A stretch of DNA of 64,000 nt from Psychrobacter submarinus (GTDB lineage: Bacteria; Pseudomonadota; Gammaproteobacteria; Pseudomonadales; Moraxellaceae), in NCBI RefSeq assembly GCF_904846685.1, contig NZ_CAJHBQ010000003.1, positions 248,001 through 312,000 on the forward strand, read 5' to 3'. Positions 1 to 8,388 of the stretch are shown here, piece by piece. The notes below the pieces were generated by a model. That model was not told the DNA's origin, did no database searches, and saw only the letters and a program-made list of their open reading frames with translations. The translations under genes and the position numbers were made by a program. The number at the start of each line of letters is the position of its first letter. Within the stretch, counting starts at the first letter, position 1.

Positions 1-2
1 AG

Positions 3-557
3 GTTAATAATGAGCTATCTAGGGCAGTTACTGGTAACGAGCTGGCCAGTTATCGTTTTTGGTCACTTACAGATTACTACTGGATGCAGTATGCTTTGAC
101 GCTTGCTAAGCGGGGCGCTGGGCAGGGAGAGGTACCAGTAGGCGCCGTTTTAGTCCATGATCATAGCATTATCGGTGAAGGGTTTAATGAGCCTATAGGC
201 CGTCACGATGCGACAGCTCATGCGGAGATGACAGCCATAAGAGCGGCTTGTCGGCATCTTAATAATTATCGCTTGCCGGTGGGTACTACATTATATGTTA
301 CCTTAGAGCCTTGTACGATGTGCATCGGCGCGCTTATTCATGCGCGTGTAGGCAGGCTCGTTTATGCCACTAATGAGCCGCGCGCTGGCATGGTCGGCAG
401 TCAGATGAATCTGAGCACTCAGCCTTTTTATAATCATCAGATACAAGTACAACAAGGGCTATGCCAAGAGTCTAGCAGTCAACTACTAAAAGCATTTTTT
501 CGTCAGCGTCGACAGGCGTTAAAAGCTAGTAAAATTCAGCAAACACAGCACCAGTAA
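3..557 (+). CDS. tadA: tRNA-specific adenosine deaminase TadA (5' end outside window)
   Basis: TadA deaminates adenosine 34 to inosine in the anticodon wobble position of tRNA-Arg(ACG), using a zinc-bound water. Counting from the Met at base 84, the HAE zinc/proton-shuttle motif is at residues 46-48 and the second zinc motif PCTMC at 76-80; both are intact. The frame stays open upstream of that Met to the first bases of the window, and the residues just before it (DYYW) match the conserved family N-terminus (EYWM in E. coli). The Met at 84 is therefore very unlikely to be the true start, and the gene probably begins left of the window. The C-terminus ends in a basic tail, usual for the family. 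A promoter-bearing gap of 246 bp separates it from cmk. Confidence 0.93.
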   Translation, partial: VNNELSRAVTGNELASYRFWSLTDYYWMQYALTLAKRGAGQGEVPVGAVLVHDHSIIGEGFNEPIGRHDATAHAEMTAIRAACRHLNNYRLPVGTTLYVTLEPCTMCIGALIHARVGRLVYATNEPRAGMVGSQMNLSTQPFYNHQIQVQQGLCQESSSQLLKAFFRQRRQALKASKIQQTQHQ

Positions 558-654
558 GTACTGTAAGAGTAGACATGTTATCCAAAGGCTAATAAAAGCG
601 ATGCCATCGTCAGACAATGGCATCTATCTAGTGCTAGTGGCAGCCGCGTTATCT

Positions 655-663
655 TGCTATAAT
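655..663 (+). promoter_or_regulatory. Candidate extended -10 promoter for cmk
   Basis: A perfect TATAAT at 658-663 is preceded by TG one base upstream, an extended -10 element. No good -35 is seen at the right spacing. It lies about 140 bp before cmk. A small 7-bp inverted repeat, ATGCCAT/ATGGCAT, sits just upstream at 601-623 without a U tract. The promoter call is inference from consensus only. Confidence 0.45.
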
Positions 664-803
664 ATGACGCTATTTAATTGCGTGAACCTGCTTTATTAGT
701 CGATAAAAGTTTTTAGCTAGCTACTAGCTATTACTTGAATTGATAATTGCTTCTATCAGCGTTTTGCTGACTAGGACTGCTAACCAATAATGACTGAGCC
801 ATT

Positions 804-1577
804 ATGACTGCACCTGAGCTATCTAACCCCTCTGTTAAGACTGACTCTGCTAATCAACAGAGCCAAGTGTTGCCAGAACGCTTTCCTGTGATTTGTATCG
901 ACGGTCCTAGTGGTGCCGGTAAAGGTACGGTTGCTTGGCGATTGGCGCAAAGCTTGGACTATCAATTGCTAGATTCTGGAGCCTTATATCGGATCGTCGG
1001 TCTAAAAGCTTTTGAGGCCGGATTGCTGGGTGCTGATGGCAGTAAGACTATTGATGAAGCTGCTTTGTTGCAGCTAACCCAAAGCTTAGACATTGCGTTT
1101 GAGCTGAACAACACCTCAGGGCGTATCGATATTATCGTCAATGATGAGCGCGTTGGTGAGCAAGTCCGCAATGAAACGGTTGGTGGTTATGCTTCGAAAG
1201 TGGCGGTATTCCCTGAAGTGCGCCAAGCTTTGTTGCAGCTACAGCAAGACATGGCTACGCGCTCAGGTCTAGTGGCTGATGGCCGTGATATGGGTACAGT
1301 CGTGTTTCCTGATGCTGATGTTAAGGTCTACCTGACAGCTAGCCCTGAGGCGCGAGCTGAACGCCGAGTATGTCAGCTAGAGCAGGCCGGACAAGTCGCG
1401 GACTACCAGGCTATCTTAACGACGATTAAAGCGCGCGACGATCGTGATGAGAACCGCAGCACTGCGCCGTCAAAGCCTGCCTCCGATGCGCTAGTATTAG
1501 ATAGTTCAGCACTGCCTGCGGATGTGGTTTACGAACAGATTAAAAGCTACTGTCAGCAACAAGGGATATGCTTTTGA
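804..1577 (+). CDS. cmk: Cytidylate kinase
   Basis: This kinase phosphorylates CMP and dCMP to the diphosphates with ATP in pyrimidine nucleotide salvage. The P-loop GPSGAGKGT is at residues 34-42. Further conserved motifs include LLDSGALYR (substrate site), VADGRDMGTVVFPDA and the lid region DDRDENR with SAPSKPA-like residues (STAPSKPA here). At 257 residues it is about 30 longer than the E. coli enzyme, because of a polar N-terminal extension of about 25 residues before the core. The ATG at 804 has no strong Shine-Dalgarno sequence, so an internal start nearer the core cannot be excluded. It is directly upstream of rpsA, the usual cmk-rpsA order in gammaproteobacteria. Confidence 0.95.
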   Translation: MTAPELSNPSVKTDSANQQSQVLPERFPVICIDGPSGAGKGTVAWRLAQSLDYQLLDSGALYRIVGLKAFEAGLLGADGSKTIDEAALLQLTQSLDIAFELNNTSGRIDIIVNDERVGEQVRNETVGGYASKVAVFPEVRQALLQLQQDMATRSGLVADGRDMGTVVFPDADVKVYLTASPEARAERRVCQLEQAGQVADYQAILTTIKARDDRDENRSTAPSKPASDALVLDSSALPADVVYEQIKSYCQQQGICF

Positions 1578-1881
1578 CAGAAATATAACGATTAATGAGT
1601 CGTAAACGATGCAGTTTTAGGGTAAAATAGTAAGATTAAAGCATTGAGTCATGTTTTCACTATTTGCATGTGTTTCTACTTAATACTAAAAATAGTATAA
1701 TACTGATTTAACTAGGTTTTTAGACTGTTGCTACTAGTGAGTTGCTACAACGACGCGCTTATTATTAACAACTGTTTTTTATATGATTTTATAAGATATA
1801 AAACCAGCATAACGTTTTATAAAATCATAAATTTGATCCGTACTGTGCTGGACAGGCTACGGCTACACAAAGGTAGATATA
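1578..1881 (+). promoter_or_regulatory. rpsA promoter region and leader with inverted repeat
   Basis: This 304-bp gap holds a perfect TATAAT (1696-1701) without a convincing -35. It also holds a perfect 12-bp inverted repeat, ATGATTTTATAA at 1783-1794 and TTATAAAATCAT at 1817-1828, separated by 22 nt. The repeat would form a hairpin ending about 53 nt before the rpsA start. An AAAGG Shine-Dalgarno lies just before the ATG. In E. coli, S1 represses its own translation through a structured leader. A similar role here is inference. Confidence 0.45.
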
Positions 1882-3570
1882 ATGGAATCATTTGCTGAAC
1901 TATTTGAAGCGAGCATCGAAGAAACAGGCTTAGATATCGAGCGTGGCTCGGTTATCACAGGTGCTGTTGTTGCCATCGATAACGACTGGATCACTGTAGA
2001 TACAGGTCTTAAATCTGAAGGTATCGTCGCTCGTGAAGAGTTTTTAAGCGAAGAAGGCGAACTTGAAGTTGAAGTTGGCGATAGTGTTGATGTTGTCGTT
2101 GAAGCCGTAGATAACGGTATGGGTCAAACCTTGCTGTCACGCGAAAAAGCTAAGCGTGTTGAAACTTGGAACTTCCTAGAGAAGATCGCCGATAACGATG
2201 AAATCGTTAAAGGTATTATTTCAAGCAAAGTTAAGGGCGGTTTCACCGTTGATATCGGTTCAGTACGCGCTTTCCTACCAGGTTCATTGGTTGACGTTCG
2301 TCCTATCCGTGATACCACGCATCTTGAAGGCAAAGAGCTAGAGTTCAAAGTGATCAAACTTGATCAAAAGCGTAACAACGTTGTGGTTAGCCGCCGTGCG
2401 GTTATGGAAGCTGAAAATTCAGCTGAGCGCGAAGAGCTGTTGAACAAGCTTGAAGAAGGTATCGAGATCGAAGGTATCGTTAAGAACCTAACCGATTACG
2501 GTGCGTTCGTTGATCTTGGTGGTATCGATGGTCTACTTCACATCACTGACATGGCATGGCGCCGTATCAAGCACCCATCTGAGGTGGTTGAAGTCGGTCA
2601 AGACCTAAAAGTTAAAGTATTGAAGTTTGACCGTGAGCGTAACCGCGTAAGCCTAGGTCTGAAGCAATTAGGCACAGATCCTTGGGATAACGTTGGTGCT
2701 ACTTACCCAGTAGGTAGTATCGTTAAAGCTCGCGTCACCAACCTAACTGACTATGGTTGTTTCGCTGAGATCTCTGAAGGCATCGAAGGTCTAGTCCACG
2801 TATCAGAGATGGATCACACCAATAAGAACATCCATCCTTCAAAAGTCGTACAAGTTGGCGATGAGATTGATGTGATGATCCTTGATATTGACGAAGAGCG
2901 TCGTCGTATCAGCCTAGGTATCAAGCAAACCCTAGCAAACCCATGGGATGAGTTCGATAAGAAGCATGAGCGCGGTGATAAGATCACAGGTACTATCAAG
3001 TCTATCACTGACTTTGGTATCTTCATCGGTCTAGACGGCGGTATCGACGGTCTGGTTCATCTATCTGATATTTCTTGGAATGAGACTGGCGAAGAAGCTA
3101 TCCGTAACTACAACAAAGGCGACACCGTTGAAGCTATGGTATTGTCTGTAGATGCAGAAGCGAACCGTATTAGCCTAGGCGTGAAGCAGTTAAGCTCTGA
3201 TCCATTCAACGAATACCTAGTCGCTAATGACCGCGGCGCTATCGTTAATGGTAAAGTCAAAGAAGTTGATGCTAAAGGCGCGACTGTTGAGCTTGCTGAT
3301 GAAGTTGAAGGCTATCTACGTGCCTCTGAGATTCAACGTGACCGCGTAGAAGATGCGACTAAGCATCTATCTGCTGGTGATGACGTTGAAGCGAAAATCA
3401 TCAGTGTTGATCGCAAAACGCGTAACATCAGCTTGTCTATCAAAGCCAAAGACGAAGCTGAAGAGCGTCAAGCGATTAAAGATCTTGGCGGTGCAGGAGC
3501 AGCTCCAGCAGCAGGTTCTGATGCTCAGCCTAAGACTATTGGTGACTTGATCAAAGAGCAAATGCAGTAA
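1882..3570 (+). CDS. rpsA: 30S ribosomal protein S1
   Basis: S1 binds mRNA on the 30S subunit and helps initiate translation of structured or weak-SD mRNAs. The 562-residue protein carries six consecutive S1 (OB-fold) domains, as in the E. coli protein (557 residues). The repeated signatures [32 protein letters not shown] and [17 protein letters not shown] mark domains 3-5. The N-terminal domains 1-2, which dock on the ribosome, are acidic and more divergent. The C-terminus ends in an Ala/Gly-rich linker and DLIKEQMQ. It starts at an ATG preceded by AAAGG. It lies downstream of cmk and is followed by a strong terminator, with ihfB beyond, a classic arrangement. Confidence 0.98.
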   Translation: MESFAELFEASIEETGLDIERGSVITGAVVAIDNDWITVDTGLKSEGIVAREEFLSEEGELEVEVGDSVDVVVEAVDNGMGQTLLSREKAKRVETWNFLEKIADNDEIVKGIISSKVKGGFTVDIGSVRAFLPGSLVDVRPIRDTTHLEGKELEFKVIKLDQKRNNVVVSRRAVMEAENSAEREELLNKLEEGIEIEGIVKNLTDYGAFVDLGGIDGLLHITDMAWRRIKHPSEVVEVGQDLKVKVLKFDRERNRVSLGLKQLGTDPWDNVGATYPVGSIVKARVTNLTDYGCFAEISEGIEGLVHVSEMDHTNKNIHPSKVVQVGDEIDVMILDIDEERRRISLGIKQTLANPWDEFDKKHERGDKITGTIKSITDFGIFIGLDGGIDGLVHLSDISWNETGEEAIRNYNKGDTVEAMVLSVDAEANRISLGVKQLSSDPFNEYLVANDRGAIVNGKVKEVDAKGATVELADEVEGYLRASEIQRDRVEDATKHLSAGDDVEAKIISVDRKTRNISLSIKAKDEAEERQAIKDLGGAGAAPAAGSDAQPKTIGDLIKEQMQ

Positions 3571-3590
3571 ATCTCTGATTTGTTTGTATA

Positions 3591-3633
3591 GAACATAAAA
3601 AAAAAGCGACTTCGGTCGCTTTTTTTTATGTTC
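3591..3633 (+). terminator. Rho-independent terminator after rpsA
   Basis: GCGAC-TTCG-GTCGC, a tetraloop hairpin, is flanked by A9 and T8 tracts and by outer arms GAACAT/ATGTTC. It is about 20 bp after the rpsA stop codon. Confidence 0.93.
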
Positions 3634-3859
3634 TAATTTCGATAGGTCTTAGTATTAGTTGTCAAATACCAGATGACAAAGCCGCTTTTTATAAAAAATA
3701 AAAAACTTTTAGCTAAAATGAGCAAACTTTGATTTCTATTTGTTTTTATTTGAGATATCATTTGTCACCACGAGTTTTGAGACGTAAACTAATATTAAGT
3801 GCTTGAACAAGTGCAGTTTTTTGTTTTTAATCTGACAAATCTAAATCAATAAGGCAAGT

Positions 3860-4168
3860 GTGACAATGCAGCAAGCGATAAATAAATCTGACTTTATTAA
3901 TAATTTGAGTGTCAGCTGTGATCCAATGGCTGAGAGCGTGGTTGATGATGCAGTGCGTGAAATACTCAATCTTATGGTAGACACTTTAGCGAATGATGGC
4001 CGTGTTGAAGTACGCGGTTTTGGTAGCTTTTGTTTGCATCATAGACGCGCGCGTATAGGGCGCAACCCCAAAACGGGAGAAAGTGTACCTGTCCCTGCAA
4101 AAGCTATTCCGCATTTCAAGCCAGGTAAAGCGCTACGTGAAGCGGTCAATGACAAAATAGCGGTATAG
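3860..4168 (+). CDS. ihfB: Integration host factor beta subunit
   Basis: IHF is a sequence-specific DNA-bending heterodimer that acts in transcription, replication and recombination. The protein has the DNABII fold: RVEVRGFGSFCLHHR, the beta-arm motif GRNPKTG (about 67-73, with the DNA-intercalating Pro) and the C-terminal PHFKPGKALRE. It matches IHF-beta more closely than HU, in the EVRGFGSF segment and in its position after rpsA. It can start at GTG 3860 (AAGG 5 nt upstream) or ATG 3866. The central segment SVSCDPMAESVVDDA is a few residues longer than in E. coli. The alpha subunit is not in this window. Confidence 0.93.
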   Translation: MTMQQAINKSDFINNLSVSCDPMAESVVDDAVREILNLMVDTLANDGRVEVRGFGSFCLHHRRARIGRNPKTGESVPVPAKAIPHFKPGKALREAVNDKIAV

Positions 4169-4254
4169 TTACTTTTGGCTTGATATTGCAGCTAAGGTTT
4201 TGATCGAGATTAGCCTCTACCAACAGATGACTACTAACTAAAAGGTAACCCATT

Positions 4255-4671
4255 ATGCGCTTTATACTGTTTGTCCTACTATTTCTGAGCTTTGCCTACG
4301 CGCTTGGTTTGGTATTAGCAAATAATTCTGATATTGGGGTGAATTTGTTATTCTCACAAGCGCCTGCTATGAACTTAGGGTTGCTGCTGATTTTGAGTAT
4401 GACTCTGGGTATTGTAATTGGTCTTATACTGTCGTTATTACTGTTTCGAGTATTTCAGAATAAATGGGAGATTTCCCGTCTGCAAAAAAGTAACGCCCAT
4501 CTACAAGAGCAGCTCAATCAAGCCAATATCGCTATCGATCGTCAAGCGAATGCACCCACCGCCGAACAAGCTGTCTATGGCACGCCAGCTCAGCCTGACG
4601 TAGTCGCTGATGAAAGTGATAACACCATTGCTGCTAAGACTAGTACCATTAGCAAAACTCCTCGTCGTTGA
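4255..4671 (+). CDS. LapA family membrane protein (DUF1049)
   Basis: A 138-residue inner-membrane protein with two transmembrane segments, about residues 2-22 and 42-64, separated by a short loop (LANNSDIGVNLLFSQAPAMN). A cytoplasmic coiled coil (about 68-95) and a polar tail follow. This is the LapA/YciS-like DUF1049 architecture. In E. coli, LapA works with LapB to control LpxC turnover and lipopolysaccharide amounts. The position ihfB-lapA-pyrF is conserved in gammaproteobacteria, where lapB often sits between lapA and pyrF. No lapB (TPR plus rubredoxin domain) is present here. An AAAGG sequence precedes the ATG. Confidence 0.82.
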   Translation: MRFILFVLLFLSFAYALGLVLANNSDIGVNLLFSQAPAMNLGLLLILSMTLGIVIGLILSLLLFRVFQNKWEISRLQKSNAHLQEQLNQANIAIDRQANAPTAEQAVYGTPAQPDVVADESDNTIAAKTSTISKTPRR

Positions 4672-4733
4672 TGGAGTTATTGCATCACTTTAATACCAAC
4701 TCACTAATTACTATTTAAAAAAGCGGTAAACTC

Positions 4734-5468
4734 ATGACGGATATTTTGGCGCCTCTCAAAGCAGTTTCTACAACCCTGACTTCTCCTGTTGTTGTGGCTT
4801 TAGATAATACTTCCTTAGACGCCGCTCTTGCTTTAGCAGATAAACTAGACCCTACGCTGTGCCGTCTTAAAGTAGGCAAAGAGCTATTTACCCGCTCAGG
4901 GCCTGCTATCGTACAGGCGCTACAAAAGCGAGGCTTTGAGGTATTCTTAGACCTCAAGTTCCATGATATTCCTAATACTACCGCGCAAGCCGTCATGGCT
5001 GCGGCTGATTTAGGCGTGTGGATGGTTAATGTCCACGCTAGCTGCGGTTATGATGCTATGGCACTAGCAAAACAGCGCCTAGTCGAAGGCGGCTATGATA
5101 CCTTGCTGATTGCAGTGACCGTACTGACCTCGATGAATCAACAGAATTTAGCGCAAATCGGGGTCAATAATGAGCTTGAAACTCAAGTCAGTAGGCTTGC
5201 ACAATTGACCCAAAAAGCTGGTCTCGATGGGGTGGTTTGCTCCGCACAAGAGGCAAAAAGGCTTAAGACATTATGCGGTGATGATTTTAAACTGATTACC
5301 CCAGGTATTCGTTTGCCAGAAGATAACAGTGATGATCAGCAGCGCATTTGTACGCCTAAGCAAGCCTTGCAAGACGGCGCGGACTATCTAGTGATCGGCC
5401 GCTCTATTACCAACTCGCCTGATCCTACTGCGAAACTACAGACTATTTTACAAAGTATAGATATCTAA
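4734..5468 (+). CDS. pyrF: Orotidine 5'-phosphate decarboxylase
   Basis: This enzyme catalyses the last step of UMP synthesis, decarboxylation of OMP. The catalytic motif [10 protein letters not shown] is at residues 73-82 and supplies the Lys and Asp of the charged active-site network. The phosphate-binding segments LITPGIRL and [13 protein letters not shown] are present near the C-terminus. Its 244 residues match the E. coli length (245). It begins about 62 bp after lapA, and a terminator follows, so it is probably the last gene of this group. Confidence 0.96.
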   Translation: MTDILAPLKAVSTTLTSPVVVALDNTSLDAALALADKLDPTLCRLKVGKELFTRSGPAIVQALQKRGFEVFLDLKFHDIPNTTAQAVMAAADLGVWMVNVHASCGYDAMALAKQRLVEGGYDTLLIAVTVLTSMNQQNLAQIGVNNELETQVSRLAQLTQKAGLDGVVCSAQEAKRLKTLCGDDFKLITPGIRLPEDNSDDQQRICTPKQALQDGADYLVIGRSITNSPDPTAKLQTILQSIDI

Positions 5469-5533
5469 GGTATAGCTGCTATCGGTATAAGCTATTATGA
5501 TGTGATATCGTCAACGCCGCTTTATACTATTAT

Positions 5534-5562
5534 AAAAAGACAACCTAGCCGTTGTCTTTTTT
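5534..5562 (+). terminator. Terminator after pyrF
   Basis: The hairpin AAAAAGACAAC-ctagcc-GTTGTCTTTTTT ends in a T tract, about 70 bp after the pyrF stop codon. Confidence 0.85.
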
Positions 5563-5669
5563 AGTCTCTAACGCCATATAAATAAATGCTACACTAGGTG
5601 AGCGTTTTAGCTTTATTGCTACTACAGTTTAGAGTCTACGTTGTTAACCTACTTATTATATTGAGTTGT

Positions 5670-6464
5670 ATGAAATTCCAGATATTAAGCGATCTTCATA
5701 TCGATAGCTATGTCAGACAATCGCATCCCATAGGACATATTCCAAAGACTGATGCTGATATTGTATTGGTCGCAGGCGACACCGCTAATAGTGATAGCGG
5801 TATGCCTTGGCTACAACAGCAAGCGGCACGGCTACAAGTCCCTCTGCTAACGATTGCAGGTAATCACGAATATTTTAACGAAGATATTTTGCATTTTGAT
5901 AAAAAGCTAGCGACTTGGGATAACTACGATGCGACTCAGCATTTAGGCTTGCGTTTTTTGCAGTGCCAGCATATCGACATTGGTGAGGTACGAATATTAG
6001 GCTGTACGTTATGGACGGACTATCAATATCAGGCTAATGGCGATACTATAGATATTGCCAAGCGCTTTATGCGCGACTATAAGCAAATATACGTAGGTCA
6101 TAAGCTGTTTTCACCAGAGGTCTCAATGCAGATTCATGATGAGCAGCGGCAATGGCTCAAGCAAGCGCTGATAGCCGCCAAGCAGTTAGGCAAAAAAACG
6201 GTAGTGATGACTCACCATAGTATTAGCCCTTTATCAGTGTCCCAAAAGTACGCGACCTTACCGAGTAACGCCGCTTTTGTCACCGATTTGTCTGCTTGGA
6301 TGTTTGAGGACTGGGCGCCAACGCTTTGGGTGCATGGTCACACTCATGAAGCCTTTGATTACCGTATCAATGACACTCGTGTTATCGTCAATCCGCGTGC
6401 TTATCCTAACGAAGTCAGCAGTACTGCTCTTGAGTTCGCTTGGGATAGAGTTATCGAAGTATAA
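5670..6464 (+). CDS. Calcineurin-like metallophosphoesterase
   Basis: A cytoplasmic 264-residue phosphoesterase of the calcineurin superfamily; its substrate is unknown. The metal-binding motifs are in canonical order: SDLHID (7-12), GDT (36-38), GNHEYF (64-69), THH (181-183) and HGHTHE (222-227). I chose the ATG at 5670, which places the D-x-H motif at residue 8 as usual. An upstream in-frame GTG at 5598 would add 24 hydrophobic residues resembling a signal anchor, which is unlikely but not excluded. It is followed closely by the histidine phosphatase gene. Confidence 0.85.
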   Translation: MKFQILSDLHIDSYVRQSHPIGHIPKTDADIVLVAGDTANSDSGMPWLQQQAARLQVPLLTIAGNHEYFNEDILHFDKKLATWDNYDATQHLGLRFLQCQHIDIGEVRILGCTLWTDYQYQANGDTIDIAKRFMRDYKQIYVGHKLFSPEVSMQIHDEQRQWLKQALIAAKQLGKKTVVMTHHSISPLSVSQKYATLPSNAAFVTDLSAWMFEDWAPTLWVHGHTHEAFDYRINDTRVIVNPRAYPNEVSSTALEFAWDRVIEV

Positions 6465-6551
6465 GATAGCGAGTGGGTTTTATGATGGCTACAGTAGTGA
6501 CTCAAATTGTATTTTCCCCTTATAAATAAACAGCTCGTTATACTATCTTTT

Positions 6552-7391
6552 ATGACTAATACTACTCATCCTAAGCATACTAACTCTCATGTGAGTGTGC
6601 ACTCAAGACATAGTCCAAGCATGCCAGCTCCAGCGCATCTGCCAGATAGCATGATGTCTTCTGTTGGGGTGTTGCCTGAGGACAAGCGGCTGATATTGTT
6701 TACTCGGCACTCTTTACGTGAGCGCTCAGACGGTAACGGTTTTGCCAGTTATCAGCTGCCTTTGACTCCTAGAGGCCGCGTGTTAGCCAAATCTTGGGGA
6801 CGTTGGCTCGCAGGGCATCTGCCGTACTCCTTAGATGTGGATAGTCTCTCAAGTCCGATAGGACGCTGTATAGACACCGCTATGCTCATGCAACAAGGCG
6901 CAGGTCTTAGCCGTAGTATTGTCCATCAATCACTACTGGTAGAGCCGGGTAGCTTAGTCACCGACCCTGAGATTGCCAATCCGATATTTAAAGAGATTGG
7001 CGTGCTGAACTTTATCAATCGTTTTTTGCAAAACAATCTTGAAGGGACCAAGAATCCCTATCAAGGCGGCTTAGATATTCTCTCACTATTTTATCAATAT
7101 CAGCCGCAGCCAGGTCATATGCTGCTAGCAGTGAGTCATGATACCTTGTTATCGGCATTCTTAGCAGTCATGCTCGACTTTATAGAGATCGACTGGAATG
7201 ATTGGCCTAAAATGATGGAAGGGGTGTTTTTATGGTTCGATGAAGGCGCTTTTGAGAAGGTGAACGCGAACCTGATATGGCGAGGTGAGCATTATATCCG
7301 CCCAGTAAGTCATTTGTTAGAGAGCTATTATAGTGCTTCAGGCTTTGGTAGTGATAAGCTGCTGCTGCCGTCAGAGGTAAAATGGGATTGA
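6552..7391 (+). CDS. Histidine phosphatase family protein
   Basis: A 279-residue phosphoglycerate-mutase-like phosphatase. The catalytic RHG-type motif is TRHSLRER (51-58), with the nucleophilic His at 53 and Arg at 57. A second Arg lies in SSPIGRCIDTA (about 105) and the second catalytic His in LLAVSHDTLL (196). The first 45 residues are low-complexity, rich in His, Ser and Pro, and not part of the fold. I chose ATG 6552 over an upstream TTG at 6507. The substrate cannot be deduced; sixA- and cobC-like members share the fold. It ends at a shared terminator facing rpsT. Confidence 0.8.
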   Translation: MTNTTHPKHTNSHVSVHSRHSPSMPAPAHLPDSMMSSVGVLPEDKRLILFTRHSLRERSDGNGFASYQLPLTPRGRVLAKSWGRWLAGHLPYSLDVDSLSSPIGRCIDTAMLMQQGAGLSRSIVHQSLLVEPGSLVTDPEIANPIFKEIGVLNFINRFLQNNLEGTKNPYQGGLDILSLFYQYQPQPGHMLLAVSHDTLLSAFLAVMLDFIEIDWNDWPKMMEGVFLWFDEGAFEKVNANLIWRGEHYIRPVSHLLESYYSASGFGSDKLLLPSEVKWD

Positions 7392-7395
7392 GATA

Positions 7396-7433
7396 ACTGA
7401 GCTTGTAGTTAATCACTGAGTTTGTAGTTAATA
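7396..7433. repeat. 19-bp tandem repeat, two copies
   Basis: ACTGAGYTTGTAGTTAATM occurs twice in tandem (7396-7414 and 7415-7433), with a decayed third start (ACTAAGCTTTCAG). It lies directly after the histidine phosphatase gene. Confidence 0.75.
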
Positions 7434-7496
7434 ACTAAGCTTTCAGCTATTTCCGCCAGCTTGATAGTTATTGTATAGCGCCAATAGGCTTCACTA

Positions 7497-7544
7497 ACTT
7501 ACACCCGTAAAAACTAACACCCGTAGAAACTAACAGCCATAAAA
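7497..7544. repeat. 16-bp tandem repeat, three copies
   Basis: ACTAACACCCGTAGAA-like units occupy 7497-7512, 7513-7528 and 7529-7544 with one or a few differences each. They run directly into the terminator hairpin. Confidence 0.75.
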
Positions 7545-7584
7545 AAACCTTGTCTCAGCATTTTAGCCTGTGACAAGGTTTTTT
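7541..7584. terminator. Bidirectional terminator (histidine phosphatase / rpsT)
   Basis: AAAAAAACCTTGTC and GACAAGGTTTTTT form a stem flanked by A and T tracts. It sits between two convergent genes and can serve both strands. Confidence 0.88.
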
Positions 7585-7626
7585 AGATTTAAACCTAGCA
7601 ATCTAAATAAGAGAATACTCTTATGA

Positions 7627-7893
7627 TTAAGCTTGTAAGCCTTTGATTGCTTTGTTCAAACGGCTCTTACGACGAGCAGCTTTATTCTTGTGAATAATGC
7701 CTTTGTCAGCCATACGGTCTAAAACCGGTACCGCTTTGTTGTAAGCTTCAGTTGCCGCATCATAGTCTTTTGACTCGATAGCTGCATCTACACGCTTAAG
7801 GTAAGTGCGAACCATAGAGCGCTGTGAAGCAGAGTGTTGGCGACGTTTGGTGTTTTGACGGGCGCGTTTACGAGCTTGTGCAGTATTAGCCAC
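7627..7893 (-). CDS. rpsT: 30S ribosomal protein S20 (GTG start)
   Basis: S20 binds 16S rRNA early in 30S assembly. The 88-residue, very basic protein begins (M)[18 protein letters not shown], the standard S20 N-terminus, and carries the helical [18 protein letters not shown] segment at its end. The start codon is GTG at 7893-7891, fixed by a strong AAGGAGA 5 nt upstream. A weak start codon is also known for E. coli rpsT (UUG), where S20 controls its own translation; a similar device here is inference. It is transcribed alone, with its own promoter about 180 bp upstream. Confidence 0.97.
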   Translation of the reverse strand: MANTAQARKRARQNTKRRQHSASQRSMVRTYLKRVDAAIESKDYDAATEAYNKAVPVLDRMADKGIIHKNKAARRKSRLNKAIKGLQA

Positions 7894-8075
7894 GCGTATC
7901 TCCTTGATAAAGACAGATAAAAATATGAATGTTGAATACAGTAATAGTTTTAACCATCATCGGTGACGAGCAGCCGTCTCGCCAAACATGATGTTGATGC
8001 CAAATGTACAGTAAGTCATCAAAGGCGTCAAAGCCGTTTGGAATAATTAAATAGCTTCGACGTGTAAAGCCGGTC

Positions 8076-8104
8076 ATTTTAACAAATTCTTGCTCTAAGA
8101 ACAA
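8076..8104 (-). promoter_or_regulatory. rpsT promoter
   Basis: On the minus strand, TTGTTC (8104-8099) and TAAAAT (8081-8076) are separated by 17 bp. Predicted transcription would give a leader of about 175 nt before the rpsT start. Confidence 0.6.
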
Positions 8105-8144
8105 TATGTTTGAGCGAAGAAGCATAAAGAAGTGTGTATTTAAG

Positions 8145-8169
8145 TAGCAGTGATATGATATCGCTGCTA
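8145..8169. promoter_or_regulatory. 25-bp near-perfect palindrome upstream of rpsT
   Basis: The arms TAGCAGTGATAT and ATATCGCTGCTA match at 11 of 12 positions around a central G. It lies about 40 bp upstream of the rpsT -35 hexamer and about 220 bp upstream of the gene on the other strand. It could be an operator or a transcript-end hairpin. The binding factor is unknown. Confidence 0.45.
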
Positions 8170-8388
8170 TTCATTGAAGCGACTAGACGCCTTTTGTGAA
8201 CAAAGTTTCTACCTTATCGATATTTACTTCTACCACCGGTTTTTTGATAAAATCTCTTACAATTAATGATAAGCAATCATAGAGTGAATCGGTTAACTTA
8301 TAACAGCTGTTGTCGATAAGACTAAAATATATGAGACGATAACCAAACGATTGACTATAAAATATTTGACTATAAAGATGGATAAGCT

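Noticed and set aside
5598-5669. Upstream extension of the metallophosphoesterase as a signal anchor
   Set aside because: The GTG at 5598 has no clear ribosome site, and the family motif is normally within ten residues of the start, as with the ATG at 5670.
7886-8125. Minus-strand open frame of 79 codons overlapping the rpsT start
   Set aside because: Its first start lies upstream of the predicted rpsT promoter and the next ATG is at the promoter's edge. No ribosome site and no family resemblance.
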